Assembly (NCBI RefSeq): GCF_900110575.1
Contig: NZ_FOEF01000001.1
Span: 558,001 to 622,000 of the forward strand
Direction of reading: 5' to 3'
Source: Amycolatopsis saalfeldensis
GTDB lineage: Bacteria > Actinomycetota > Actinomycetes > Mycobacteriales > Pseudonocardiaceae
Length of the DNA stretch: 64,000 bases
In this document: positions 1 to 8,466 of the stretch, one piece after another
How the letters are laid out: each line of letters opens with the position of its first letter
Numbering within the stretch: position 1 is the first letter of the stretch
Made by a program: the position numbers and the translations under genes
The notes under the pieces: model-generated
What the model saw: the letters and a program-made list of their open reading frames with translations, nothing else
Told to the model about the DNA's origin: nothing
The model's database searches: none

Positions 1-1220
1 AGGCCCGGCGTGACGCCGCTGGTCAGCTGCTCCTCGGGGCTCAGCTGGCTGTGCGTGGTGGACGCCGGGTGCACGATCAGGCTGCGCACGTCGCCGATGT
101 TCACCAGCTGGCTGTGCAGCTCCGTGCCGTCGACGAACTTGCGGCCCGCCTCGACACCGCCGCGAAGGTCGAACGACAGCACCGCGCCCGCGCCACGCGG
201 CAGGTACTTCTGCGCGGCGGAGTAGAACGGGCTCGACGGCAGGCCGGCGTAGTAGACCTTCTCGACCTCGTCGCGCTGCTCCAGCCACTCGGCCAGCGCC
301 TGCGCGTTGGACACGTGCCGCTCCAGCCGCAGCGAAAGCGTCTCGATGCCTTGCAGGATAAGGAAACTGTTCAACGGCGAGATGGCCGCGCCGGTGTCGC
401 GCAGGATCTGCACTCGCGCCTTCGCCGCGTACGCACCAGGGCCGAGCGCCTCCCAGTACTTGAGGCCGTGGTAGCTCGGGTCCGCCTCGTTGAAACCCGG
501 GAACCTCGCCGGGTCCTGGCCGAAGTCGAACGTGCCGCCGTCGACCAGCACCCCGGCGACGGTGGTGCCGTGGCCGCCCAGGTACTTGGTCGCGGAGTGC
601 ACGACGACGTCCGCGCCGTGCTCGATCGGGCGCAGCAGGTACGGCGTGGGCACGGTGTTGTCCACGACCAGCGGCACCCCGGCCTCGTGCGCGACGTCAG
701 CGACCGCGCGGACGTCCAGCACGTTGCTGCCCGGGTTCGCCAGCGTCTCGGCGAAGAACAGCTTGGTGTTGGGCCGGACCGCGGCGCGCCACTGCTCGAG
801 GTCGTCCTGGTCGTCGACGAACGTGACCTCGATGCCGAGCTTCGGCAGCGTGTAGTGGAACAGGTTGTAGGTGCCGCCGTAGAGCGAAGGGCTGGAGACG
901 AAGTGGTCACCGGCGCCGGCCAGGTTGAGGATCGCCGCGGTCGTGGCGGCGGAACCGGAGGCGAACGCGAGCGCCGCGACCCCGCCTTCGAGCGCGGCGA
1001 GGCGCTGCTCCAGCACGTCCTGCGTCGGGTTCATGATGCGGGTGTAGATGTTGCCCGGCTCGGCCAGGCTGAACAGGTCGGCGCCGTGCTGGCTGTCGCG
1101 GAAGACGTACGACGTCGTCTGGTAGATCGGCGTCGCGCGGGCCCCGGTCGTGGGATCCGGCGCCGCGCCCGCGTGGATCTGCTTGGTCTCGAAGGACCAG
1201 GCCGAGGTGTCTTCCGGCAT
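1..1220 (-). CDS. metY: O-acetylhomoserine aminocarboxypropyltransferase/cysteine synthase (MetY), 3' end cut by window edge
   Basis: Cys/Met-metabolism PLP enzyme that makes homocysteine from O-acetylhomoserine and sulfide in the cytoplasm. The visible 406 residues start with [18 protein letters not shown] and hold the family pattern [11 protein letters not shown], the substrate loop YTRIMNPT, and the PLP lysine in [11 protein letters not shown] (Lys212). The family is usually about 430 aa, so roughly 25 C-terminal residues lie beyond base 1. The ATG at 1220 has an AAGGAG ribosome binding site at 1227-1232, 6 nt upstream. It is divergent from a MerR gene. Family assignment is firm; MetY rather than a cystathionine gamma-synthase is judged from overall pattern. 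Confidence 0.93.
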   Translation of the reverse strand, partial: MPEDTSAWSFETKQIHAGAAPDPTTGARATPIYQTTSYVFRDSQHGADLFSLAEPGNIYTRIMNPTQDVLEQRLAALEGGVAALAFASGSAATTAAILNLAGAGDHFVSSPSLYGGTYNLFHYTLPKLGIEVTFVDDQDDLEQWRAAVRPNTKLFFAETLANPGSNVLDVRAVADVAHEAGVPLVVDNTVPTPYLLRPIEHGADVVVHSATKYLGGHGTTVAGVLVDGGTFDFGQDPARFPGFNEADPSYHGLKYWEALGPGAYAAKARVQILRDTGAAISPLNSFLILQGIETLSLRLERHVSNAQALAEWLEQRDEVEKVYYAGLPSSPFYSAAQKYLPRGAGAVLSFDLRGGVEAGRKFVDGTELHSQLVNIGDVRSLIVHPASTTHSQLSPEEQLTSGVTPG

Positions 1221-1261
1221 CGACTTCTCCTTGCGGCTCAATGGGATCGGCTCCGCGGTCG

Positions 1262-1290
1262 AAGCTAGTTCCCCCGAACGGAGCACCCAA
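1262..1290 (-). promoter_or_regulatory. Candidate metY promoter
   Basis: Read on the minus strand, TTGGGT (1290-1285) and TAGCTT (1267-1262) are separated by 17 nt. Transcription would begin near 1255, giving a leader of about 35 nt with the ribosome binding site. Inferred from sequence only. Confidence 0.4.
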
Positions 1291-1293
1291 GGG

Positions 1294-1361
1294 CTCCCAC
1301 GGGGTGGGAGTACCCGTCCCACCGTACGCCAGCGCCGGTCACTCCATTGTGGACTGACCGG
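1294..1361. repeat. Two perfect hairpins in the metY-MerR intergenic region
   Basis: CTCCCAC/GTGGGAG (arms 1294-1300 and 1304-1310) and CCGGTCA/TGACCGG (1335-1341 and 1355-1361). Both lie upstream of the proposed metY promoter, so they look more like protein-binding sites or part of the divergent control region than a metY leader. I tried to match a SAM-IV riboswitch core and could not. Confidence 0.4.
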
Positions 1362-1411
1362 GGCCGGCTCCTCCGAACTGTGATCTGGGTCACCACAGTC
1401 CGGGTATCCGG

Positions 1412-1441
1412 TTGACCCGGACGTAACGGCACAGTTTGTAC
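1412..1441 (+). promoter_or_regulatory. Candidate promoter of the MerR gene
   Basis: TTGACC at 1412-1417 and TTGTAC at 1436-1441 are 18 nt apart. MerR-type promoters often have long spacers and are autoregulated. The -10 is a weak match, so this is tentative. Confidence 0.35.
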
Positions 1442-1477
1442 TGGAGGCGGGAAACCGATTTCCGAAAGGGGACGGCC

Positions 1478-2203
1478 GTGGCCTGGAGCACCCGCCGGCT
1501 CGCCGAGCTGGCCGGCACGAGCCTGCGGACGGTGCGGCACTACCACGAGGTCGGGCTGCTGGCCGAGCCCGAACGGCGGGCCAACGGCTACAAGCGTTAC
1601 GGCGTCGCGCACCTGGTGCGCCTGCTGCGGATCAAGCGGCTGACCGACCTCGGGTTCTCGCTGGCGCAGATCGCCGGGATGGGGACCGCGGACGAGCATC
1701 CCGGGGAGGCGTTCCGGACGCTGGACGCCGACCTCGCCGCGACCATCGAACGGCTGAAGCGGGTACGCGCCGAGCTCGCCCTGATCCTGCGGGAGGCCGC
1801 ACCGACCGACCTGCCGCCCGACCTCGCGCCGGCGGCGTCGGACCCGAGGCTGTCCGACGCCGACCGCTCGTTCCTGGTCGTGATGGGCCGGGTGCTCAGC
1901 CCCTCGGCGATCACCGCGTACCGGGAAATGCTGGAGCGCTCCGAGGCGGATCCCACGCTGGTCGAGTTCGACCGGCTGCCGGCCGACGCCGACGAGCGGG
2001 CCCGGATCGACCTGGCGCGGCGGATGGCCCCGTACGTCCGCGAGCTGTACACCAGGAACCCGGAGGTGCAGCAGATGAAGGGCGACGCGCGCACCGCCGC
2101 CCGAGCGGTCCATGACGCGCTCGTGGACCTCTACAACCCGGCCCAGGTCGAAGTCCTCGCCCGGGTCGGAAACCTGATCGAACCGCCCGTCGGACCCGGC
2201 TGA
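1478..2203 (+). CDS. MerR family transcriptional regulator
   Basis: The 241-aa protein starts with a MerR winged helix-turn-helix: STRRLAELAGTSLRTVRHYH (residues 4-23), then the wing NGYKRYG and LTDLGFSLAQIAGM. A linker helix follows around residues 85-105, then a C-terminal domain of about 130 residues resembling effector domains of unknown ligand. No cysteine metal site is evident, so a drug- or metabolite-responsive type is more likely than a metal sensor. The GTG at 1478 is chosen because AAAGGGG lies at about 1465-1471; an in-frame TTG upstream (1436) would overlap the candidate promoter. The gene ends 4 nt before the stop of the convergent methyltransferase. Confidence 0.88.
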   Translation: MAWSTRRLAELAGTSLRTVRHYHEVGLLAEPERRANGYKRYGVAHLVRLLRIKRLTDLGFSLAQIAGMGTADEHPGEAFRTLDADLAATIERLKRVRAELALILREAAPTDLPPDLAPAASDPRLSDADRSFLVVMGRVLSPSAITAYREMLERSEADPTLVEFDRLPADADERARIDLARRMAPYVRELYTRNPEVQQMKGDARTAARAVHDALVDLYNPAQVEVLARVGNLIEPPVGPG

Positions 2204-2207
2204 CCCC

Positions 2208-2963
2208 TCAGCGGCGCACGGCCGTCGCCAGTTCGGTCAGATAACGCTTGGTGATCCGGCCGCCGTGCTCCTCGTCGATCAGGCGGGAGATGGCGGCGAG
2301 CAGGCCCTCGCGGCGCTCCGGCGGCAGGGCGCGGTGGCCGGAGTAGGTCAGCAGCAGGTCGAGGTACTCCGCGGTCGAGTAGTCCAGCTCCCATTCCCAG
2401 CGGCGGAAGCGCGGCGGGCCGAAGCGATCGGACTCGTCGAAGGTGGTGGGCACGTCCGCAGCCGCGGACAGGCGCAGGCCGGGCGGGGTGGCCGGGTCGA
2501 AGCGCTCGTAGCAGCGCTGGACGTCGGCGAAGAAACGCTCGCTGCCGCCCGCCACGTGGTGGGTCGTGATCAGGGCGAGCGTGCCGCCGACACGCAGGGC
2601 TTCGGCGGCCTTCACCATGCGGGTCGCCGGGTCGAGCCAGTGGAAGGCCGTCGCGGCGAGCACGACGTCGAACGGCCCGGGTGGCAGCGGCCAGTCCTCG
2701 AAAGCGCCGATTTCGACTGTCGCGGAAGGGAAATCCGCCAGCTTCCCGGACGCGACGGCGGCCAGGTCCGCGCTCAGCTCCACCGCGGTGACCGCGCACC
2801 CGCGCCCGGCCAGCGGGACCGTCGCCTGACCCGTCCCGCAGCCGATCTCCAGCACTCGCGTGCCCGCGGCGAAGTCCTCGAACACCGCCGCCGGATAACC
2901 GGGACGCGCCCGGTCGTACCGCTCGGCGTCCTCGCCGAAGGTCGCCCGCAGCCGTTCGCGCAT
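2208..2963 (-). CDS. Class I SAM-dependent methyltransferase
   Basis: The 251-aa protein shows the Rossmann methyltransferase pattern. Motif I is VLEIGCGTGQ (residues 37-46), an acidic residue ends strand 2 (VTAVELS), and FDVVLAATAFHWLDP follows, typical of the Methyltransf_11/ubiquinone-biosynthesis-like group. The N-terminal FGEDAERYDRARPGYP is characteristic of this actinobacterial family. The substrate cannot be deduced. The start is the ATG at 2963; in-frame upstream codons to 3068 would overlap the divergent PucR gene, which begins 45 nt away. The shared short intergenic stretch makes common regulation possible. Confidence 0.9.
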   Translation of the reverse strand: MRERLRATFGEDAERYDRARPGYPAAVFEDFAAGTRVLEIGCGTGQATVPLAGRGCAVTAVELSADLAAVASGKLADFPSATVEIGAFEDWPLPPGPFDVVLAATAFHWLDPATRMVKAAEALRVGGTLALITTHHVAGGSERFFADVQRCYERFDPATPPGLRLSAAADVPTTFDESDRFGPPRFRRWEWELDYSTAEYLDLLLTYSGHRALPPERREGLLAAISRLIDEEHGGRITKRYLTELATAVRR

Positions 2964-3008
2964 GGCCTGAAGGCTACCGTTTCGCGCGCCGGTGACGGCT
3001 CGGCGAAG

Positions 3009-4586
3009 ATGTACCTCGTGGTCTCCGTACGCAGCGTTGTCGACCGAGTGGGGCCGACGCTGCTGCACGCGTTACAGCTGCCCGAGGACGGTCCGGCGGT
3101 CGGCGATGTGGTGATCGCCGAGCCGGGCACGCCCGCCGGAGTCGCGGCGGGCGACCTCGTGCTGGGCGTGGCGACGGCGGAGGCGGCCGACGCGGCGGAG
3201 CTGGTGCGGCTGAGCGCGAGCCAGGGCGCGGCGGCGGTGCTGCTGAAGCCGCCGCTGGCGACGAAGCCCACGGTGAAACGGGCGGCCAAGACCGCGGGGA
3301 TCGCGCTGGTCCAGGTACACGCGGCGACGTCGTGGGCCCAGCTCGTCTGGCTGCTGCGCACGGTGCTCGACGCGCTCGGCGACGAGTCGGAATCGCCGGA
3401 GGAGGGCGGCGATCCCGGGTCCGGCGACCTGTTCCGGCTGGCCGACGCCGTGGCGTCCGTGGTGGACGCCCCGGTGACCATCGAGGACACCAACTCGCGC
3501 GTGCTCGCCTACTCCGCGCGCCAGGACCTCACCGACCCCGCGCGCGTCGCCACGATCATGGGTCGCCGGATCCCCGACGACGTGCTCGCGCGGTTCCGTT
3601 CCCGCGGCGTCTTCCGTGAGCTTTCCCGTGGGCGCCAGACGATTTTCGTGCCGGCCCAGCGCGACGGCACGCTGCCGCGGCTGATCGTGCCCATCCGGAT
3701 GGGCGGTGAGCTGCTGGGTTCGATGTGGGCGGTGGTCGCCGGGCCGGTCTCGGAGGAGCGCGCGGCCGCCTTCGCCGACGCCGCGCCCGTTGTCGCCCTT
3801 CACCTGCTTCGGCGGCGCGCGCACACGGACACGCAGCGACGCGCTTCGGCCGAGCTGCTGCGCGCCGTCCTCGAAGGACGAGCCGGGCCCCGACGCGCGA
3901 TCGGCGAGCTGGACCTCTCCGACGAACCGCACCGCGTCGTCGTCATCGAGGTGACCGGCGGCGACGGGCGCGACGCCGAAGGCCTGCGACTGGCGCTGCT
4001 GGAACGGATTTCGCAGGGCGTCGGCCGCCGTCCGGTGGCGACGGAGCTGGGCGGGCTGCTGTACGCGGTCGTCCCGGACGTCCCCGGCCCCGGCGGCTGG
4101 GCCGAGCTGCGCGACGCGATCGCGAGCCAGACCGCGTCACGGCGCGGCGGCGTCCCCCGGGCGGCCGCGGGAGCACCGGGCGACGTCACCGCGCTGCCGA
4201 CGTCACGGGCCCAGGCCGACGAAGCACTCGGCCTGCTGCGCGCGGGAATCGTGGACGGCCGCGTCGTCGCGTACGACCAGCAATGGACGGCGCTGGTCCT
4301 GCACCGCGGCGCGACCGGCGCGGCCGCGGCGAAAGTCGCGGAGCTGGGCCCGCTCGGCCGGCTGCGCGCCCACGACGAGACCAACAGCGCCGGCTACGTC
4401 GACACCCTGTACGCCTGGCTCCGCCACCCCGGCGACCCCCGCGCGGCGGCCCAGGAGCTGCGGATCCACCCGAACACCTTGCGCTACCGGATGAAACGCC
4501 TGCTGGCACTGGTCCCCCTCGACCTGGACGACCCCGACGTCCGGCTGGCACTGACCACCCAGCTGGTCGCGTTGCGATGGAGCTGA
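3009..4586 (+). CDS. PucR family transcriptional regulator
   Basis: A 525-aa regulator. Residues about 1-120 form a PucR N-terminal purine-catabolism-like domain (AVLLKPPLATKPTVKRAA and nearby residues). A GAF-like central region follows (VVDAPVTIEDTNSRVLAYSA). The C-terminus has the PucR helix-turn-helix ELRIHPNTLRYRMKRL, about 30 residues before the end. Such proteins usually activate neighbouring catabolic genes, but here the divergent neighbour is a methyltransferase and the downstream genes are convergent, so the target is unknown. The start is the ATG at 3009; a longer in-frame reading upstream runs antisense through the methyltransferase and is not believed. Confidence 0.9.
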   Translation: MYLVVSVRSVVDRVGPTLLHALQLPEDGPAVGDVVIAEPGTPAGVAAGDLVLGVATAEAADAAELVRLSASQGAAAVLLKPPLATKPTVKRAAKTAGIALVQVHAATSWAQLVWLLRTVLDALGDESESPEEGGDPGSGDLFRLADAVASVVDAPVTIEDTNSRVLAYSARQDLTDPARVATIMGRRIPDDVLARFRSRGVFRELSRGRQTIFVPAQRDGTLPRLIVPIRMGGELLGSMWAVVAGPVSEERAAAFADAAPVVALHLLRRRAHTDTQRRASAELLRAVLEGRAGPRRAIGELDLSDEPHRVVVIEVTGGDGRDAEGLRLALLERISQGVGRRPVATELGGLLYAVVPDVPGPGGWAELRDAIASQTASRRGGVPRAAAGAPGDVTALPTSRAQADEALGLLRAGIVDGRVVAYDQQWTALVLHRGATGAAAAKVAELGPLGRLRAHDETNSAGYVDTLYAWLRHPGDPRAAAQELRIHPNTLRYRMKRLLALVPLDLDDPDVRLALTTQLVALRWS

Positions 4587-4608
4587 TTTCCGTTCCACCG
4601 CAACGCTT

Positions 4609-5049
4609 TCAGACCCGGTAACTGAGGTCGTGGCCCCGCAGCGACGCCGGCGCCAGCCGTACCCAGACGGTGCGGTCGTCCTCGTGCAGGTAGCCGCGGA
4701 AGCGCGGGTCCCAGCGCCGCTCGTCCGGGCCGAGGTACCGCGCCAGCTTGCGGCGGCCGCGCGGGACGTCGAACGGCCGGATCTCCGCGTCGCCGCTCGC
4801 GCCGACCTGGCGGACGAGCCCGGTGGTCACGTCGCAGACGTCCACCGTCAGCGCGATGCGCGGGGTGGCGAGGATCCGGCCGGGCAGCCGCGACCACGCG
4901 CCGCTGAGGATCCAGAACGCGTTGTCCTCCCACAGGTACCAGGTGGGGCGCACCGTCGGCCCGGCCGTCGCGACCCTCGCGGTGAGGGGCTGGGCCAGGA
5001 ACTCGTCGACATCAAAAGGGCTGTCGACGGGACTGTCGAAACCCGTCAT
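4609..5049 (-). CDS. Pyridoxamine 5'-phosphate oxidase-like flavin/F420-binding protein
   Basis: A 146-aa split-barrel protein of the PPOX superfamily. It has LTARVATAGPTVRPTWYLWEDNAFWIL near the N-terminus, then SRLPGRILATPRIALTVDVCD, the strand pattern of actinobacterial FMN- or F420-dependent nitroreductase-like proteins. Its ATG overlaps the stop of the upstream quinone oxidoreductase by 4 nt (ATGA), so the two are almost certainly co-translated and may act on the same class of electrophile. Substrate and cofactor are not determinable here. Confidence 0.8.
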   Translation of the reverse strand: MTGFDSPVDSPFDVDEFLAQPLTARVATAGPTVRPTWYLWEDNAFWILSGAWSRLPGRILATPRIALTVDVCDVTTGLVRQVGASGDAEIRPFDVPRGRRKLARYLGPDERRWDPRFRGYLHEDDRTVWVRLAPASLRGHDLSYRV

Positions 5050-5987
5050 GCGACGAGCAGGGTCTTGCCGAACGTCGCGCGGGCCTCGATCGCCGCGTGG
5101 GCCTCGGCGGCGTCGGCGAGCGGGAAGCGCTGGCCGATCACCGGGGCGAGGCGGCCGGCGGCGGCCGCGGCGAGGGCGGACTCCGTGAAGCCGCGCAGGG
5201 CGGCCGCGTCGCCGATCGAACCGACCAGCGTGACGCCGCGGGCGCGAGCGTCCTCTTCGGACACTTCCGCCCAGGTGCCGCTCGCCAGGCCGTACCTCGC
5301 CATGCGGCCGCCCGGGCGTAGCAGGGAGAACGCCGTGGTGCCGATCTCGCCGCCGACGCCGTCGAAGACCACATCGACCTCGCCGGCCTTCTCCGGCCAG
5401 CCGGGTTCGGTGTAGTCGACCGCGAGGTCCGCGCCCAGCTCGCGGGCGCGCGCGACCTTCTCCGCCCCGCCGGCCGCGGCGACCACCTCGGCACCCGCGG
5501 CCTTCGCCAGCTGCACCAGCAGGCTGCCGACCCCGCCGGCCGCCGCCTCGACCAGCACCCGCTCACCCGGCGCGACCGACGCCGCGTGCACCAGACCGGT
5601 CGCCGTCCGGCCGTCGGCGAGCAGCGCCACCGCGACGTCCAGGCTGAGCGCGTCCGGCACCGGGAACACCAGCGACGCGTCCACGGCCACCCGCTGCGCG
5701 TAACCGCCCGCCCCGCCGGTCGACGTCACCACGCGCTTGCCGACCAGGCCGAGCCCGACGCCTTCGCCCACGCGGCTGATCACGCCGCCGACGCCGTTGC
5801 CGGGGATCATCGGCAGCTCCGGGGTGAACGGGCCGGAGCCCGACGCCCGGAACTGGGTCTCCACGAACGTCACGTTCGAGAAGGCCACCTCCACCAGCAC
5901 CTGCCCCGGCCCCGCGACCGGGTCCGGCGCCTCCCCCGCGACCAGCACCCCGGGACCGCCGAACTCGCCTAGCCAGACCGCACGCAT
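5046..5987 (-). CDS. Zinc-independent quinone oxidoreductase (MDR superfamily)
   Basis: A 313-aa medium-chain dehydrogenase/reductase of the QOR type. The GroES-like N-terminal domain carries PMIPGNGVGGVI, and the nucleotide-binding motif is EAAAGGVGSLLVQLAKAAGA around residue 150. The cysteine/histidine zinc ligands of alcohol dehydrogenases are missing, as expected for NADPH:quinone reductases. The C-terminal IEARATFGKTLL is typical. It is the first gene of a two-gene unit with the PPOX protein (4-nt overlap) and is divergent from the FAD monooxygenase gene, sharing a 143-bp control region. Confidence 0.9.
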   Translation of the reverse strand: MRAVWLGEFGGPGVLVAGEAPDPVAGPGQVLVEVAFSNVTFVETQFRASGSGPFTPELPMIPGNGVGGVISRVGEGVGLGLVGKRVVTSTGGAGGYAQRVAVDASLVFPVPDALSLDVAVALLADGRTATGLVHAASVAPGERVLVEAAAGGVGSLLVQLAKAAGAEVVAAAGGAEKVARARELGADLAVDYTEPGWPEKAGEVDVVFDGVGGEIGTTAFSLLRPGGRMARYGLASGTWAEVSEEDARARGVTLVGSIGDAAALRGFTESALAAAAAGRLAPVIGQRFPLADAAEAHAAIEARATFGKTLLVA

Positions 5988-6074
5988 GAACGCCCTTCCT
6001 CACCGACATCCGCCGTGCCCCAGCCAACAACCTCGACCGCGCTCGAGGTCAAGGATTTTGTGCGCGGTGCTAAA

Positions 6075-6095
6075 GCAACATATTGTTGCTATAGT
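6075..6095 (+). promoter_or_regulatory. Inverted-repeat operator overlapping the FAD-monooxygenase promoter
   Basis: GCAACA-TAT-TGTTGC (6075-6089) is a perfect 6-bp inverted repeat directly abutting TATAGT (6090-6095), a good -10 box 35 nt before the monooxygenase start. It is unusually AT-rich for the window. The TetR regulator at 7798 in the same gene group is the obvious candidate binder, by inference. Confidence 0.55.
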
Positions 6096-6130
6096 CGAAG
6101 TGACGAGACAGGGACTCAAGGGGAGACATC

Positions 6131-7246
6131 ATGAAGATCCTGATCAGCGGGGCCGGGACGGCCGGCCTGTGCGCGGGCATCAACCTCGCGCGGGCCGGGC
6201 ACACGGTGGAGATCGTGGAGCGGGCGAACCACCTGCGCGTCAACGGCTCGCCCATCGACGTGCGCGGCGAAGCGCTCGAGACCGCGCGCAGCATGGGCAT
6301 CCTGGACGCGGTGCGCGAACACCGGATCACGATGACCGAGCAGACGATGTTCGTCGACCGGTCCGGAGCGGCCGTCGCCCCGTTGGCGGGGCAGGAGATC
6401 AGCGAGTCCGCCGAGGACATCGAGCTGCCTCGCGAGGACCTCGTGAACATCCTGCGCCACGCCCTGCCCGAGCAGGCCGGCCTGCGCTTCGAGGAGTCCA
6501 TCGCGACGCTGGCCGACGACGGGGACCGGGTCGCGGTCACCTTCGCCTCGGGCCGTAACGCCGCCTACGACCTCGTCGTCGGCGCCGACGGAGTGCACTC
6601 GGCGGTGCGCCGGATGGTCTTCGGCCCGGAGCAGGAGTTCACGGAGCACCTCGGCGTGTACGTCGCGATCGGAGACGCACCCGGTCAGACGGCTCCCGGC
6701 GCCACCCGCGTGACCGAAGTCCTCAACCTGCCGGGGCGCTTCGCCGGCGTGGCCCGCTACCGAGACCGGGCGCTGGGCATCTTCGAGTTCCGGTCCGACC
6801 CGATCGACTACGACTACCACGACCTGGGCGCGCAGAAGCGCATCCTGGCCGAAGCCTTCGCCGGGATCGAGGACTGGAAGGTCCCCGAGCTGCTCAAGAC
6901 CGCCCAGGACGACCCCGGCCTCTACTTCGACGCGATCGCCCAGATCCTCATGCCGAGCTGGCATCGGGGACGGGTCGTGCTGATCGGGGACGCCGCGCAC
7001 TGCGCGACCCCGATGGCCGGGCGCGGCGTCTCGCTGGCCCTGCTCGGAGCGTGGACGCTCACCGAGGAGCTCGGTCGCCACGGCGACGACCTCGCGGCGG
7101 CCTTCAGCGCCTACGAACAGCGCCAGCGCCCGCGCGCGGCGGCCGCCCAGGAGTTCGCGCGCAGCGGCGCCGACCTCATGGTTCCCGCCACCTGGGAGGC
7201 CATCGAGGCGCGCAACGCCCGGCTGCGCGCGGCCCGGCCGGTGTAG
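6131..7246 (+). CDS. FAD-dependent monooxygenase (PHBH/TetX-like)
   Basis: A 371-aa class A flavoprotein monooxygenase. It has the FAD-binding GxGxxG in ISGAGTAGLCAG (G7, G9, G12), the DG motif in LVVGADGVHSAVRR, and the GD motif GRVVLIGDAAHCATPMAG (G286-D287). The family hydroxylates or epoxidises aromatic compounds and includes the tetracycline-modifying TetX. The substrate is not deducible. It is followed closely by a SnoaL-like gene and a TetR gene in the same direction, a common arrangement for a small inducible detoxification or tailoring unit. GGGGAG lies 6 nt before the ATG. Confidence 0.93.
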   Translation: MKILISGAGTAGLCAGINLARAGHTVEIVERANHLRVNGSPIDVRGEALETARSMGILDAVREHRITMTEQTMFVDRSGAAVAPLAGQEISESAEDIELPREDLVNILRHALPEQAGLRFEESIATLADDGDRVAVTFASGRNAAYDLVVGADGVHSAVRRMVFGPEQEFTEHLGVYVAIGDAPGQTAPGATRVTEVLNLPGRFAGVARYRDRALGIFEFRSDPIDYDYHDLGAQKRILAEAFAGIEDWKVPELLKTAQDDPGLYFDAIAQILMPSWHRGRVVLIGDAAHCATPMAGRGVSLALLGAWTLTEELGRHGDDLAAAFSAYEQRQRPRAAAAQEFARSGADLMVPATWEAIEARNARLRAARPV

Positions 7247-7285
7247 GAAAAACGTCTGGTTCCCTTTCCTGCCAAGGAGTTGATC

Positions 7286-7720
7286 ATGCAACGTACGCCC
7301 AGCGAAATGATCGAAGAGGTCCGCCGGATGATCGCCGGCGACGGGCCCGAGTTCTCCAGCCTGTTCGCCCCCGACGGGGTGCTCCGGTACCCCTTCGCCC
7401 CGCCCGGCACCCCCGCCGAACTGCGCGGGCGCGACGCGATCCGGGAGTTCTACGCGGCCGGCGAGCCGAGCAAGGGGCTGCTCGACCTGGCCGAGGTGGC
7501 GGTGGTGGTGCACCGGACCGACGACCCGGAGGTGGTGCTGGCCGAGTTCAGCCACCACGGCTGGTCACACGCGACCCGAGCGCCGTACCGGTTCCGGGCG
7601 CTGGCCGTGGTCCGGGTGCGGGACGGCCGGATCGTGAGCTACGAGGACTACATCGACGCGATCGCGATGGCGCGGATGCTGGGCCGGACCCCGGAGCTGG
7701 CCGACGCGCTGACCAGGTAA
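7286..7720 (+). CDS. SnoaL/NTF2-like protein
   Basis: A 144-aa single-domain alpha+beta barrel protein. Recognisable pieces are FSSLFAPDGVLRYPFAPPG, ELRGRDAIREFY and VRVRDGRIVSYEDYID, the closing signature of SnoaL-like ketosteroid-isomerase-fold proteins. Members are polyketide cyclases, isomerases or binding proteins; the activity here is unknown. The ATG at 7286 follows AAGGAG (7274-7279) by 6 nt and so is preferred over the TTG at 7280. The 39-nt gap from the monooxygenase suggests a shared transcript. Confidence 0.82.
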   Translation: MQRTPSEMIEEVRRMIAGDGPEFSSLFAPDGVLRYPFAPPGTPAELRGRDAIREFYAAGEPSKGLLDLAEVAVVVHRTDDPEVVLAEFSHHGWSHATRAPYRFRALAVVRVRDGRIVSYEDYIDAIAMARMLGRTPELADALTR

Positions 7721-7797
7721 CCCCGCTCGAGATGACAACCGGGAAGGAGCCCGCCACCGGGGAAGCCATCGAGGCGCGCGGCGGTAGGCTGCCCACC

Positions 7798-8466
7798 GTG
7801 ACCGACGACGGACCAGCGCCAGAACCGGTCCGCCGCCCGGGCGGGCGCACCGCCCGGGTGCGGCGCCGGATTCTCGAGGCCGCCGCCCAGCTGATCGCCC
7901 GCGACGGGATCGGCGGCCTGCGCTACGACCAGGTCGCCGAGCTCGCCGGGGTCAACAAGACCAGCGTCTACCGCAACTGGCCCGACCGCACCGCCCTGGT
8001 CGCCGACGCGCTCGCGGCCTTCGGCGCCGACGCCGCGCCCCTGCACGACTCGGGCGACATCGACGCCGACCTCGTCGACTTCCTCGAAGCCCTCGCCGCC
8101 GCCACCGCGAGCCCGGAGGGCCGGGCGCTGCTCAACGCGGTGGCCGCGGCCCGGGAAAACCCCGAGCTGCGGGCCGTCGTCGACGAGGTGTCCGACCAGC
8201 GGCAGGCGACCCTGCGAGACCGCCTGCAGACCGCCGTCGAGCGCGGCGAGCTGCCCGCGGTCGACCTCTCCTTCCTCGGCGCGATGCTCGCCGGGCCCGT
8301 CCAGCTGTTCGTCAGCCGCGGTTCCCGCCCGTTCACCCGAGCCGACGCGCAGCAGGTGAGCGCGATCGTGCTCGCCGGCGTGCGAGCCACCGCCGCCGCA
8401 GCAGCCCAGCCCGCCCGGGAAACGGGCGTCAGCGGCGGGATTCGACCTTCAGCTCGCCGCTGTTGA
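7798..8466 (+). CDS. TetR family transcriptional regulator
   Basis: A 222-aa regulator. The N-terminal helix-turn-helix reads RILEAAAQLIARDGIGGLRY, then VAELAGVNKTSVYRNWPDRTAL, a classic TetR domain (about residues 20-65). The C-terminal ligand domain resembles the TetR_C_11-like group. The GTG at 7798 is preceded by TAGGCT (7785-7790) with 7 nt between, compatible with leaderless transcription from its own promoter as well as read-through. It is likely the local repressor of the monooxygenase group. Its 3' end overlaps the convergent aldo-keto reductase by 38 nt. Confidence 0.9.
   Translation: MTDDGPAPEPVRRPGGRTARVRRRILEAAAQLIARDGIGGLRYDQVAELAGVNKTSVYRNWPDRTALVADALAAFGADAAPLHDSGDIDADLVDFLEALAAATASPEGRALLNAVAAARENPELRAVVDEVSDQRQATLRDRLQTAVERGELPAVDLSFLGAMLAGPVQLFVSRGSRPFTRADAQQVSAIVLAGVRATAAAAAQPARETGVSGGIRPSARRC

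Noticed and set aside
1221-1440. SAM riboswitch before metY
   Set aside because: I could not find the SAM-IV or other SAM core; the hairpins lie upstream of the likely promoter.
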